Positions 1 through 5,696 of a stretch of 6,335 nucleotides of DNA are shown here, piece after piece. Each line of letters begins with the position of its first letter. Within the stretch, counting starts at the first letter, position 1. The notes under the pieces were generated by a model. That model worked only from the letters and a program-made list of their open reading frames with translations. It was not told the origin of the DNA and did no database searches. The DNA comes from an uncultured Eubacteriales bacterium. Its GTDB lineage: Bacteria; Bacillota; Clostridia; Oscillospirales; Ruminococcaceae. The position numbers and the translations under genes are program-made. The stretch spans positions 1 through 6,335 of the forward strand of contig CABUOE010000133.1 of the NCBI GenBank assembly GCA_902493155.1, written 5' to 3'.

Positions 1-16
1 GGGCTATACAATGAAA

Positions 17-814
17 TCAACTTTGAAATTTGCTGACAACGTTTTCTTTCACTGTGCGTAGACCGTTGTTAAAATGCATAATATCGGTACCAACCGCCAG
101 CATATTAGCGCCCATGTCAATTATGCTTTTTACCGACTCGTATGTGGGTGGTATACCCGGAACCATAACACTGATATTTTTGGCTCGACATTTTTCAATG
201 ATGGTAGTTAACGCGTCCACAATTTCTGGCATATCCATCCCGCAAAACACTTTATTTTTAGATAACGCAAAATCCACGGGGCCAAAGTTTACTATTTCAA
301 GCCCCTCTACCGACAATATCTCGTCGATATTTTCGATAAACTCAAAGTCTTCCGCAAGAGGGATAACCAATTCAGTTTCGTTGCTGTGTTCAATATATGC
401 GGCGGCATCGTAATCGCCAGCGCCATATCCGGCACTGCGCACGCTAGGGTCGTATCCACGGCGGCCTTTGGGCGGGAACTTGGCGGCCTGAATGCACAGT
501 TCCATTTCCGCTTTTGTTTTGATATGCGGCACTACCACGCCCTCGGCGCCCATTTCAAACGCTTTGCGTATTTCTACCGGTTCTGGACGGGTTACACGTA
601 CCAGTGGGCTAATCCCTGTAAAACGTGCTGCCAGAATCAATTCTTTCAACTGAGTTACTTCCAGCGGAGTGTGCTCAGCATCAATAAAGACGAAATCATA
701 TCCAAAATGTCCCAGCGCCTCCACCATCATAGGTGAACCGCTTAACACTGTCGCTCCAAAAACAGGACGCTTTTTCATGGTTTCTTTCAATGTGTTTTTC
801 ATAACGGGGCCCAT
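17..814 (-). CDS. HpcH/HpaI-family aldolase (2-keto-3-deoxy acid aldolase, class II)
   Basis: A 265-residue cytoplasmic enzyme of the HpcH/HpaI family (close to the usual 250-270). These metal-dependent aldolases reversibly cleave 2-keto-3-deoxy or 4-hydroxy-2-oxo acids to pyruvate plus an aldehyde. Family residues seen: FIDAEH with catalytic H48, R73 in PLVRV, the metal ligand E155 in IPLAEDFEFIENIDEI, and the second ligand D181 in NFGPVDFALS. The glycine/arginine loop KGRRGYDPSVRSAGYG (116-131) corresponds to 'PP.G.RG.gp.r...yg'. The metal-ligand strand is PLAED rather than the commoner QIET, and VVPH replaces VVPm/l, so it belongs to a divergent branch rather than the RhmA/HpaI/GarL core. 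In this operon it would perform the final cleavage of an oxidised, dehydrated sugar acid; the exact substrate is unknown. It is the last gene seen, and only 16 bases follow it, without a terminator. Confidence 0.93.
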   Translation of the reverse strand: MGPVMKNTLKETMKKRPVFGATVLSGSPMMVEALGHFGYDFVFIDAEHTPLEVTQLKELILAARFTGISPLVRVTRPEPVEIRKAFEMGAEGVVVPHIKTKAEMELCIQAAKFPPKGRRGYDPSVRSAGYGAGDYDAAAYIEHSNETELVIPLAEDFEFIENIDEILSVEGLEIVNFGPVDFALSKNKVFCGMDMPEIVDALTTIIEKCRAKNISVMVPGIPPTYESVKSIIDMGANMLAVGTDIMHFNNGLRTVKENVVSKFQS

Positions 815-823
815 TCGTTGTTT

Positions 824-829
824 CTCCTC
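824..829 (-). promoter_or_regulatory. Ribosome binding site choosing the aldolase start
   Basis: GAGGAG ends nine bases before the ATG at 814 and 21 bases before the alternative ATG at 802, so the upstream ATG (MGPVMKNTL) is preferred. Confidence 0.7.
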
Positions 830-846
830 ATATAATAATGTTTAGA

Positions 847-862
847 TTCCGGTTGCCCGGAA
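847..862 (-). repeat. Perfect 6-bp inverted repeat with GCAA loop upstream of the aldolase
   Basis: The minus strand reads TTCCGG-GCAA-CCGGAA, a perfect palindromic stem closed by a GNRA-type tetraloop, ending 32 nt before the aldolase start and 17 nt before its ribosome binding site. As RNA it would be a stable small hairpin; as DNA it could be an operator half-site pair. No T-run follows, so it is not a terminator. Confidence 0.6.
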
Positions 863-1043
863 GGGTGCAGATAAAAAGCACTGCAAGTAGCGGATAGAGG
901 TCGGAGCATTTCTCCTCGGGTTTGGATGCCCGTTAGAAAGGGTGCCTCCTCTTCGATAAAGGCTATAACAATATGCGGATGAGCCCCTTCAAAAGATTTC
1001 AGTGAGGCCTGTGCGAGCAATCAATCCGCGAGTGGTATTGCCT

Positions 1044-1068
1044 AGCGTAAAAAAACTTTAGCTACGCT
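1044..1068. other. Small inverted repeat downstream of the DUF4432 gene
   Basis: AGCGTA (1044-1049) and TACGCT (1063-1068) form a perfect 6-bp stem with a 13-nt A/T-rich loop, starting about ten bases after the DUF4432 stop. On the plus strand it is followed by TGCTTTTTA, so it would act at best as a weak terminator for plus-strand transcription; on the minus strand the T-run is in the loop and no terminator is formed. Confidence 0.35.
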
Positions 1069-1077
1069 TGCTTTTTA

Positions 1078-2157
1078 TCATGTCTCCACATTGGAATATC
1101 GACTTGCCTCCCCCTGTAGGTCTTCCACGCGTTTCCTCATCCTGTTAAGATCTTCGCAGCCCTCCAAAATCCGCACGGTAAACCTGTAGTCACGGGTTTC
1201 TCCTGGCTCCAGATATTTTACATGCCCAAGGTTCCTTTCTTGCACAGCACCCAATGTCGTGGCATTTGCGGGCTCCAGGCCGAGGACATATTCACCCTCT
1301 TTCATCAACTTCCACTGAAGAAAATGATCAAGGACATTACCGTCAAACTCCAACACAACACCGAATCCTAACTTATGGTTATAAATTCCAGCGAATGTCT
1401 GGCCATTTTGATCTTTGCAAAGTTTATAGAAATAACTTAATTCTCGCGAACCGGCTGTCGGCTTTGAAAATTCTAAGCGCTCATCCAACTTCTCACGTGA
1501 ATGACCATCTTGTGGTTTAACGGAAATATGCGGAATCAATAGCTCAACATTTTCGTCCAGCAAGGGATATCCAAAATTGAAATGGTACAGTATCATATGT
1601 TGCTGACTGTGGAAGCTCCGGTTGACGACATGATCAACAAAGCTAAATTCACTTTTTCCGCATTCTGTGACTATTTGACGTTCCAGAGTCATGTACTCCC
1701 CATAAAGCACAGCTTCTCGCATCTTTCCTGATACCACCGAATAGCTACGGTCATTCTCTTCCACTACCTTCGCGGCATATTCTTCGGCAGGGATGTTATT
1801 GACCCGACCGTGCAGGCCATAGTGCCTGCCATTCTCGTCATAGGCCACACCGGTGTTAACCAAACCGCAGGTAGTGAGGAATCCTGCAAAAAAGCCCTGA
1901 AGGAAACCTTTCCCTTCACCATCATAATAGGTCGAACCCACCAGACCGCTCGGGGAAATGTAGCCAATATTCATTCCCTTGTAGCTTAGGTAAGGGAAGT
2001 CCATGCCCTTGTCAGCACAGACAGTGAGGGAAAGCGGGCCGTTGTGGATATCAGTGGCGCGGATGCCATGAGCAAAACCACTCACCATAACATAATCGTT
2101 GATACGTAAAAGTTGTGATGGGTGTCCAATGTATGGGTTGCGGTAAGTAGTGTCCAT
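1078..2157 (-). CDS. DUF4432 / aldose 1-epimerase-like protein (galactose mutarotase fold)
   Basis: A 359-residue soluble protein, with no signal peptide or membrane segment, of the DUF4432 group of galactose-mutarotase-like proteins. Members sit beside sugar transporters and dehydrogenases but their reaction is mostly unassigned. The early segment VCADKGMDFPYLSYKGMNIGYISPSG (46-71) matches the family's 'DrG.Di....ykG..l.w.sp.g' pattern. Candidate active-site residues by position relative to true mutarotases are H116 in GLHGRVNN, H192 in LYHFNFGYPLLDE and E295 in LGLEPANAT, i.e. two histidines and a glutamate as in GalM. A cluster of aromatics in 80-100 (GFLQGFFAGFLTTCG) fits the substrate rim. 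I infer it interconverts anomers, or a ring-related isomer, of the imported sugar ahead of the dehydrogenase. Family membership is firm; the reaction is not. Confidence 0.88.
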   Translation of the reverse strand: MDTTYRNPYIGHPSQLLRINDYVMVSGFAHGIRATDIHNGPLSLTVCADKGMDFPYLSYKGMNIGYISPSGLVGSTYYDGEGKGFLQGFFAGFLTTCGLVNTGVAYDENGRHYGLHGRVNNIPAEEYAAKVVEENDRSYSVVSGKMREAVLYGEYMTLERQIVTECGKSEFSFVDHVVNRSFHSQQHMILYHFNFGYPLLDENVELLIPHISVKPQDGHSREKLDERLEFSKPTAGSRELSYFYKLCKDQNGQTFAGIYNHKLGFGVVLEFDGNVLDHFLQWKLMKEGEYVLGLEPANATTLGAVQERNLGHVKYLEPGETRDYRFTVRILEGCEDLNRMRKRVEDLQGEASRYSNVET

Positions 2158-2164
2158 CGCGATT

Positions 2165-2169
2165 CCTCC
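2165..2169 (-). promoter_or_regulatory. Ribosome binding site of the DUF4432 gene
   Basis: GGAGG ends seven bases before the ATG at 2157, within the 15-nt gap after the dehydrogenase stop; it fixes the start and ties the two genes into one transcript. Confidence 0.8.
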
Positions 2170-2172
2170 GCC

Positions 2173-2922
2173 TCAGATACCGCATGACTGGCCGCCGTCC
2201 ACCACCAGGTTTTGGCCGGTAATGTAAGAGGCGCCATCGCAGCACAAAAACAGAACAGCAGGTGCTATGTCTTCCGGAGTTCCGAACCGATGCATTGGCA
2301 CAGCCTCCACGGCGCCTGGAGGTGCGTCGGCCAAGGGATTCATGGCGGTATCAATTTCCCCTGGGCACACACAGTTGACGCGGATGTTCTGAAGAGCATA
2401 TTCCAGTGCAGCACTTTTAGAAAGACCCACTACGCCATGCTTGAATGCGACGTAGGGAGCGCCCCTTCTGCCCCCGCGGATGCCCACCACAGATGCCGTG
2501 TTGACGATAACGCCGCCACCTTGGCTAAGCATCTGCGATATCTCGTACTTCATGCACAGCCAATAACCCTTCAAATCCACATCGGATATTTTGTCGTACG
2601 TTTCTGCGTCAAAATCAACGAACTCAATCTGCGGGGCAGGAATACCGGCATTGTTGAAAGCGTAATCTAACCGACCATAGGCTTCTATTGTTTTTTTGAC
2701 AAGATTCTCCACCTGATCTTCCTTAGAGACATCGCACTGGATGAATATTGCTTCACCACCGTTGGCTTTGATCAGGGATACCGTTTCTTCACCACCTTGA
2801 ACGTTACGGTCGGCCACAACAACTTTGATGCCTTCTTTGGCATAAGCGATGGCAGTAGCCCGGCCCATTCCTGAACTGCCGCCGGTTACCAGCGCTACCT
2901 TGCCGCTAAACTGAAAAAACAC
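2173..2922 (-). CDS. Short-chain dehydrogenase/reductase (SDR), NAD-type, probable sugar or polyol dehydrogenase
   Basis: A 249-residue classical SDR, the usual length. The coenzyme loop TGGSSGMG is at 13-20; an aspartate ends the second strand (VVVADRN, D38), which in this family favours NAD(H) over NADP(H). CDVS at 63-66 contacts adenine and NNAG is at 90-93. The catalytic serine is S144 (NTASVVG) and the Y-x3-K pair is Y157/K161 (YVAFK). The C-terminus IRVNCVCPGEIDTAM...ITGQNLVVDGG is typical. The position usually held by the tetrad asparagine (in 'N-V-N-L-K-G') appears to be aspartate here (DVDLKG, D116). Nearest recognisable style is the 'glucose 1-dehydrogenase / LinX-like' group, whose members act on many alcohols, so the substrate is inferred from the operon as a sugar or sugar acid. 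It starts with GTG and ends 15 nt before the next gene. Confidence 0.93.
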   Translation of the reverse strand: MFFQFSGKVALVTGGSSGMGRATAIAYAKEGIKVVVADRNVQGGEETVSLIKANGGEAIFIQCDVSKEDQVENLVKKTIEAYGRLDYAFNNAGIPAPQIEFVDFDAETYDKISDVDLKGYWLCMKYEISQMLSQGGGVIVNTASVVGIRGGRRGAPYVAFKHGVVGLSKSAALEYALQNIRVNCVCPGEIDTAMNPLADAPPGAVEAVPMHRFGTPEDIAPAVLFLCCDGASYITGQNLVVDGGQSCGI

Positions 2923-2930
2923 ACTGTCAC

Positions 2931-2936
2931 TTCCTT
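2931..2936 (-). promoter_or_regulatory. Ribosome binding site supporting the GTG start of the dehydrogenase
   Basis: AAGGAA lies about nine bases before the GTG at 2922. No in-frame ATG exists near the N-terminus and the Rossmann strand begins only nine residues in, so GTG is the start. Confidence 0.65.
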
Positions 2937-2952
2937 ATCTTTTTATGGTTGC

Positions 2953-2981
2953 TATATATCTCACCGAATAGGCTATGTCAG
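2953..2981 (-). promoter_or_regulatory. Candidate internal promoter ahead of the catabolic genes
   Basis: The 75-nt gap after the permease holds CTGACA (2981-2976, five of six to the -35 consensus), a 17-nt spacer, and TATATA (2958-2953, four of six to -10). Initiation would be near 2946, about 24 nt before the dehydrogenase GTG. It could let the three enzyme genes be expressed apart from the transporter. Match by eye only. Confidence 0.38.
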
Positions 2982-2997
2982 ACAGCATGGCTGCGAA

Positions 2998-4005
2998 TTA
3001 ACGCTGCTTGCGCAGCAATGCCTCGGCCTCTCGACGCACCGACCGGTTTCTGTTCATCTTGGTGACCTGATCCAGACAGATGGCTCCAAAAAGTGCAATG
3101 CCTTCGATAAAGGTTTGCCAGAAGATATCGGCGCCAAAAAGGTTCATGATGTTGGTGACAGATGTCATTAGAAGGACACCGAAAAACATCCCCACAATGC
3201 TGCCCGAGCCACCGCTCATGCTGGCTCCGCCAATGATGGTGCCAGTGATAACGCTCAGTTCCATGTTTTCTCCCGTGGTGGTCATACATGAACCATAGCG
3301 AGCCGTGGTGATAATGCCGGCAAAGCCTGCCATTATGCCAAGAAAAACGTATAGTAAAAACTTGGTACGCTTGACCCGGATACCTGACAGTTTGGCCGCC
3401 TTCTCATTTCCCCCGATGAAGAAACACTGCCTAAAAAACCGCAGACGCTTGAGAAGCATGGCACCAATAATGACAAAAAAAGCAGCAAACAAAATGGGTA
3501 ACTGGATACCGAGAATTTGGCTTTGCCCAATAGCGGTGTAGTTTGCAGGGAAGCCCACGAGACTGTGTCCTTGGGTGACGGCCAAGAGCAAGCCCCGAAA
3601 CATATTTTTAGTGGCTAGCGTCACCACAAAGGCAGGCATTTCACCATAAGAAACGAAAAAGCCATTGAACGCACCCATCAACGCGCCTGCCGTAAGGCCC
3701 AGCGCAATACAGGCCCAAGTAGGCCAGCCCGATATGGCCGCCGATGAGGCTAACCCCCCCGATAGTGCAAGAATGGATGCTATAGACATGTCAAAGCATC
3801 CCGCAATCATCAGCGGCGTCACACCCACGCCGAGAACCAGAAGGGTAGCCACACTCATCAGAAGGGCAAGTTGATTGCCTTTTGATAAAAAATTCTCATT
3901 GAAACTTCCTGCAACAATGTACACAACGGCAACCAACGCAATAATGAAAAATTCTCTCTGATTAGTAACCTTTTTTACACCATCCAAAAGTTTTGTCTTG
4001 CTCAT
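2998..4005 (-). CDS. Sugar ABC transporter permease, RbsC type
   Basis: A 335-residue integral membrane protein of the BPD_transp_2 family that forms the translocation pore with the ATPase upstream; normal length. It has a short charged cytoplasmic N-terminus (MSKTKLLDGVKK) and eight to ten hydrophobic segments (roughly 19-34, 46-69, 74-92, 96-114, 122-143, 168-186, 216-236, 250-262, 268-290 and 298-312). Family marks are GCFDMSIASILALSGG at 69-84 (usual 'fDLSvGsi.al.g'), the ATPase-contact loop GGNEKAAKLSGIRVKRTK at 198-215, and IIGGASMSGGSGSIVG at 257-272. The C-terminal tail is basic (RNRSVRREAEALLRKQR). Start is set by the coupled TAATG overlap and the AGGAG site. The sequence family is shared by ribose, xylose, galactose, rhamnose and autoinducer-2 importers, so the ligand is open. 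Confidence 0.95.
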   Translation of the reverse strand: MSKTKLLDGVKKVTNQREFFIIALVAVVYIVAGSFNENFLSKGNQLALLMSVATLLVLGVGVTPLMIAGCFDMSIASILALSGGLASSAAISGWPTWACIALGLTAGALMGAFNGFFVSYGEMPAFVVTLATKNMFRGLLLAVTQGHSLVGFPANYTAIGQSQILGIQLPILFAAFFVIIGAMLLKRLRFFRQCFFIGGNEKAAKLSGIRVKRTKFLLYVFLGIMAGFAGIITTARYGSCMTTTGENMELSVITGTIIGGASMSGGSGSIVGMFFGVLLMTSVTNIMNLFGADIFWQTFIEGIALFGAICLDQVTKMNRNRSVRREAEALLRKQR

Positions 4006-5534
4006 TATATCACTCCTACCTTTTGCTGATTTGCCTGCAAAGTACCGGCTGACAGCCGCAACACACTCTCTTCGGTTGCTTCGGCTGCATCCAGCACGCC
4101 GGCCACCGTACCCGTATTCATAACGACAATCTTATCACTGATGTTCAGCACCTCCAACAGATCGGAAGAAACTACCAAAATGGCCATACCCTGATTGGCT
4201 AAAGCATGTAGGTTGTTGTAGATTTCGCTCTTGGCTCCCACATCAATTCCGCGGGTGGGTTCATCCACAATCAACAACTTGGGCATAATCTCCACCCACT
4301 CGGCCAGCATCACCTTTTGCTGGTTGCCACCCGAGAGAGTCTCAACGGCCTGTTGGGGTCCCCTGCAACTGACGTTATACTTTTTGATGATATTTTCGGC
4401 TAGTTTTTGGTTATCAGCCTCCCGTATGAAACCAAACTTTGAAAGCGTCCGAAGTCGGTTGGCAGATAGATTGAAAGCAATGCTCTCATGCAGATACAAC
4501 CCTTCGTTTTTTCGATCTTCTGTCATATAGCTGATCCCAAGGGTAATGGCATCTTGCGGATTTTTTATGATGCGCTCTTTGCCCTGGTAGTATATCTTCC
4601 CTTCAAAGGGTTGTTCAAGACCGAAAATACATTGGCATACCTCGGTACGGCCAGAACCAACCAGCCCCGAAAGGGTGGTAATCTGTCCTTCATATACATT
4701 CAGATTCACATTGTGGAATTTTCCCATGCAGGATAAGTTTTCGAGCCGGAGGATTGGCTCATCCGGCACAATTCGCCCGGAATGGCGAACCCCATAGATA
4801 TTGTCAACCGTCCGTCCCACCATCTTGCTTATCAGAAAGTTTTCGTCTATGTCCTCAACCTTGGCGTCGCACACATGGCAACCATCCTTTAAAATGCTCA
4901 CTGTATCGCAAAGGGTGAGGATTTCTTTAAGATGGTGTGATATGTAAATGATGGTGCAGCCTTCATCCTTCAACTGGCGAATCAAGCTAAATAGCTTCTC
5001 GATTTCAAACTCAGTCATCGATGACGTTGGTTCATCCAAAACAAGCACTCTGGGTTTCAAAGATACAGCCTTTAGAATCTCAACGAGTTGCTGTTTAGCT
5101 GAAGAGAGCATCTGCACCGGCGTGTGGGGGTTCAGATCCAATTGGAGTGACTGTAAAAGTTCCTCTCCCATTTTCCAAAGCTTTTTCCAATCCACCATAC
5201 CGAGCTTTGTCATCGGTTGGTTGTTCGCAAATATGTTTTCCGCAATGCTGAGGTTGGGTACCAAGCTCAATTCCTGAAACACGACACTTATTCCATTGGC
5301 TTGGGCTTCTTGGGCGTTTTTAAATACAATTTTTTCACCATCTATCCGTATTTCGCCCTCGTCGGGTTTATATTGGCCGGCAAGCGTCATAATCAAGGTA
5401 CTCTTTCCGGCGCCATTTTCTCCAACGATGCCGTGCACTTCACCACTGCCAAAGCCAATGCTCACATTGTTCAGGGCAACCACACCGGGAAAAATTTTAC
5501 TGAGCCCCCGGGTTTCAAGTCTATAGGTCGACAT
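4005..5534 (-). CDS. Sugar ABC transporter ATP-binding protein, RbsA/MglA type (two ATPase domains)
   Basis: A 509-residue cytoplasmic ATPase that powers sugar import; this is the usual length for the fused double-domain carbohydrate family (CUT2). Domain 1 (about residues 5-245): Walker A GENGAGKST at 38-46, Q-loop around Q87, a degenerate signature LSSAKQQLVEI at 143-153, Walker B VLVLDEPT at 163-170 and the switch histidine around H200-H201. Domain 2 (about 260-500): degenerate Walker A GLVGSGRTE without the lysine (about 290-298), canonical signature LSGGNQQKV at 400-408, Walker B LLIVDEPTRGIDVGAK, and VSSDLLEVL where the switch histidine is replaced by aspartate. This asymmetry, with each domain keeping complementary motifs, is normal for RbsA/MglA proteins and does not suggest decay. 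The stop TAA shares one base with the permease ATG (TAATG), so the two are probably translationally coupled. The substrate is not determined by this subunit. Confidence 0.96.
   Translation of the reverse strand: MSTYRLETRGLSKIFPGVVALNNVSIGFGSGEVHGIVGENGAGKSTLIMTLAGQYKPDEGEIRIDGEKIVFKNAQEAQANGISVVFQELSLVPNLSIAENIFANNQPMTKLGMVDWKKLWKMGEELLQSLQLDLNPHTPVQMLSSAKQQLVEILKAVSLKPRVLVLDEPTSSMTEFEIEKLFSLIRQLKDEGCTIIYISHHLKEILTLCDTVSILKDGCHVCDAKVEDIDENFLISKMVGRTVDNIYGVRHSGRIVPDEPILRLENLSCMGKFHNVNLNVYEGQITTLSGLVGSGRTEVCQCIFGLEQPFEGKIYYQGKERIIKNPQDAITLGISYMTEDRKNEGLYLHESIAFNLSANRLRTLSKFGFIREADNQKLAENIIKKYNVSCRGPQQAVETLSGGNQQKVMLAEWVEIMPKLLIVDEPTRGIDVGAKSEIYNNLHALANQGMAILVVSSDLLEVLNISDKIVVMNTGTVAGVLDAAEATEESVLRLSAGTLQANQQKVGVI
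4013..4017 (-). promoter_or_regulatory. Ribosome binding site of the permease, inside the ATPase 3' end
   Basis: AGGAG ends seven bases before the permease ATG at 4005 and lies within the last codons of the ATPase gene. With the TAATG stop-start overlap this supports coupled translation and fixes the start. Confidence 0.8.
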
Positions 5535-5543
5535 AAGCTACTT

Positions 5544-5548
5544 CCTCC
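5544..5548 (-). promoter_or_regulatory. Ribosome binding site of the ATPase gene
   Basis: GGAGG lies nine bases before the ATG at 5534 and fixes that start. No competing in-frame start is near. Confidence 0.8.
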
Positions 5549-5566
5549 AATTGTTTGTGATCAAAA

Positions 5567-5596
5567 ATCATACCAAAAGCAACCAGACACATTCAA
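5567..5596 (-). promoter_or_regulatory. Candidate internal promoter ahead of the ATPase gene
   Basis: On the minus strand there is a TTGAAT -35-like hexamer (5596-5591), an 18-nt spacer, and TATGAT (5572-5567) preceded by TGG, giving an extended -10 element. Transcription would begin near 5560, about 26 nt ahead of the ATPase start. It lies downstream of the stem-loop that follows the receptor gene. Pattern match by eye only; a read-through operon is equally possible. Confidence 0.35.
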
Positions 5597-5654
5597 CGTG
5601 CCCTCACATTCTTCGCTTTGCTGATTCTTGCACCTTCACTCAATGAGTGGATGG

Positions 5655-5689
5655 ATACGGCTGTCTGCGGTTACTGCAGGCAGCCGCAT
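5655..5689 (-). other. Intercistronic stem-loop after the receptor gene
   Basis: A 35-nt inverted repeat starts eight bases after the receptor stop codon. The arms are 5689-5676 and 5668-5655 (14 positions, of which 12 are Watson-Crick pairs, one G-T wobble and one C-A mismatch), with a 7-nt loop AGTAACC. No T-run follows on the minus strand, so it is not a standard intrinsic terminator. In binding-protein-dependent transport operons such hairpins often protect the receptor mRNA's 3' end and so raise receptor level over the membrane components; that role is inferred here. A smaller palindrome (CACTC-AAT-GAGTG) lies just downstream at 5637-5649. Confidence 0.7.
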
Positions 5690-5696
5690 ATCAATA

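Larger units (their letters stand above)
815..1077 (-). other. Unusually long spacer ahead of the aldolase, no convincing gene
   Basis: The other spacers between these genes are 162, 75 and 15 nt, or an overlap; this one is 263 nt. It has no recognisable gene. Two short open stretches exist on the minus strand: 1057-989 (22 codons ending GLIARTGLTEIF) without a start, and 1020-799 (73 codons if TTG is used) without a ribosome binding site; neither matches a family I know. A weak promoter-like pair, TTGATT (1024-1019), 17 nt, TGAAAT (1001-996), could give a leader of about 180 nt. The spacer carries the 16-nt hairpin at 847-862 and several weaker GC-rich arms (for example GGAG/CTCC near 902-920). 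It may be a regulatory leader or the remains of a lost gene. Confidence 0.5.

Noticed and set aside
1..16. Terminator or next gene after the aldolase
   Set aside because: Only 16 bases are available and they show no hairpin or start.
30..736. Plus-strand open frames across the aldolase (30-413 and 386-736)
   Set aside because: They are antisense to a gene with intact catalytic motifs and give no recognisable protein.
800..814. Aldolase start at the ATG at 802 (MKNTLKE)
   Set aside because: Its distance from GAGGAG is 21 bases, too far; the ATG at 814 has ideal spacing.
989..1057. Short frame ending GLIARTGLTEIF as the tail of a lost gene
   Set aside because: Only 22 codons, no start or ribosome binding site, preceded by in-frame stops, and not recognisable; kept only as a remark in the spacer entry.
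1041..1080. Intrinsic terminator after the DUF4432 gene on the minus strand
   Set aside because: The T-run lies in the loop, not after the stem; on the plus strand the geometry is better but no plus-strand gene needs it.
2212..2670. Plus-strand open frame of 152 codons across the dehydrogenase
   Set aside because: Antisense to a clear SDR with all motifs; composition is not protein-like.
4400..4700. Missing Walker A lysine in the second ATPase domain as a sign of decay
   Set aside because: The degenerate second Walker A and replaced switch histidine are normal in RbsA/MglA-type proteins; the complementary motifs are intact.
5217..5624. Plus-strand open frame of 135 codons over the ATPase start
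   Set aside because: Antisense to Walker A and the ATPase start, no ribosome binding site, no family resemblance.
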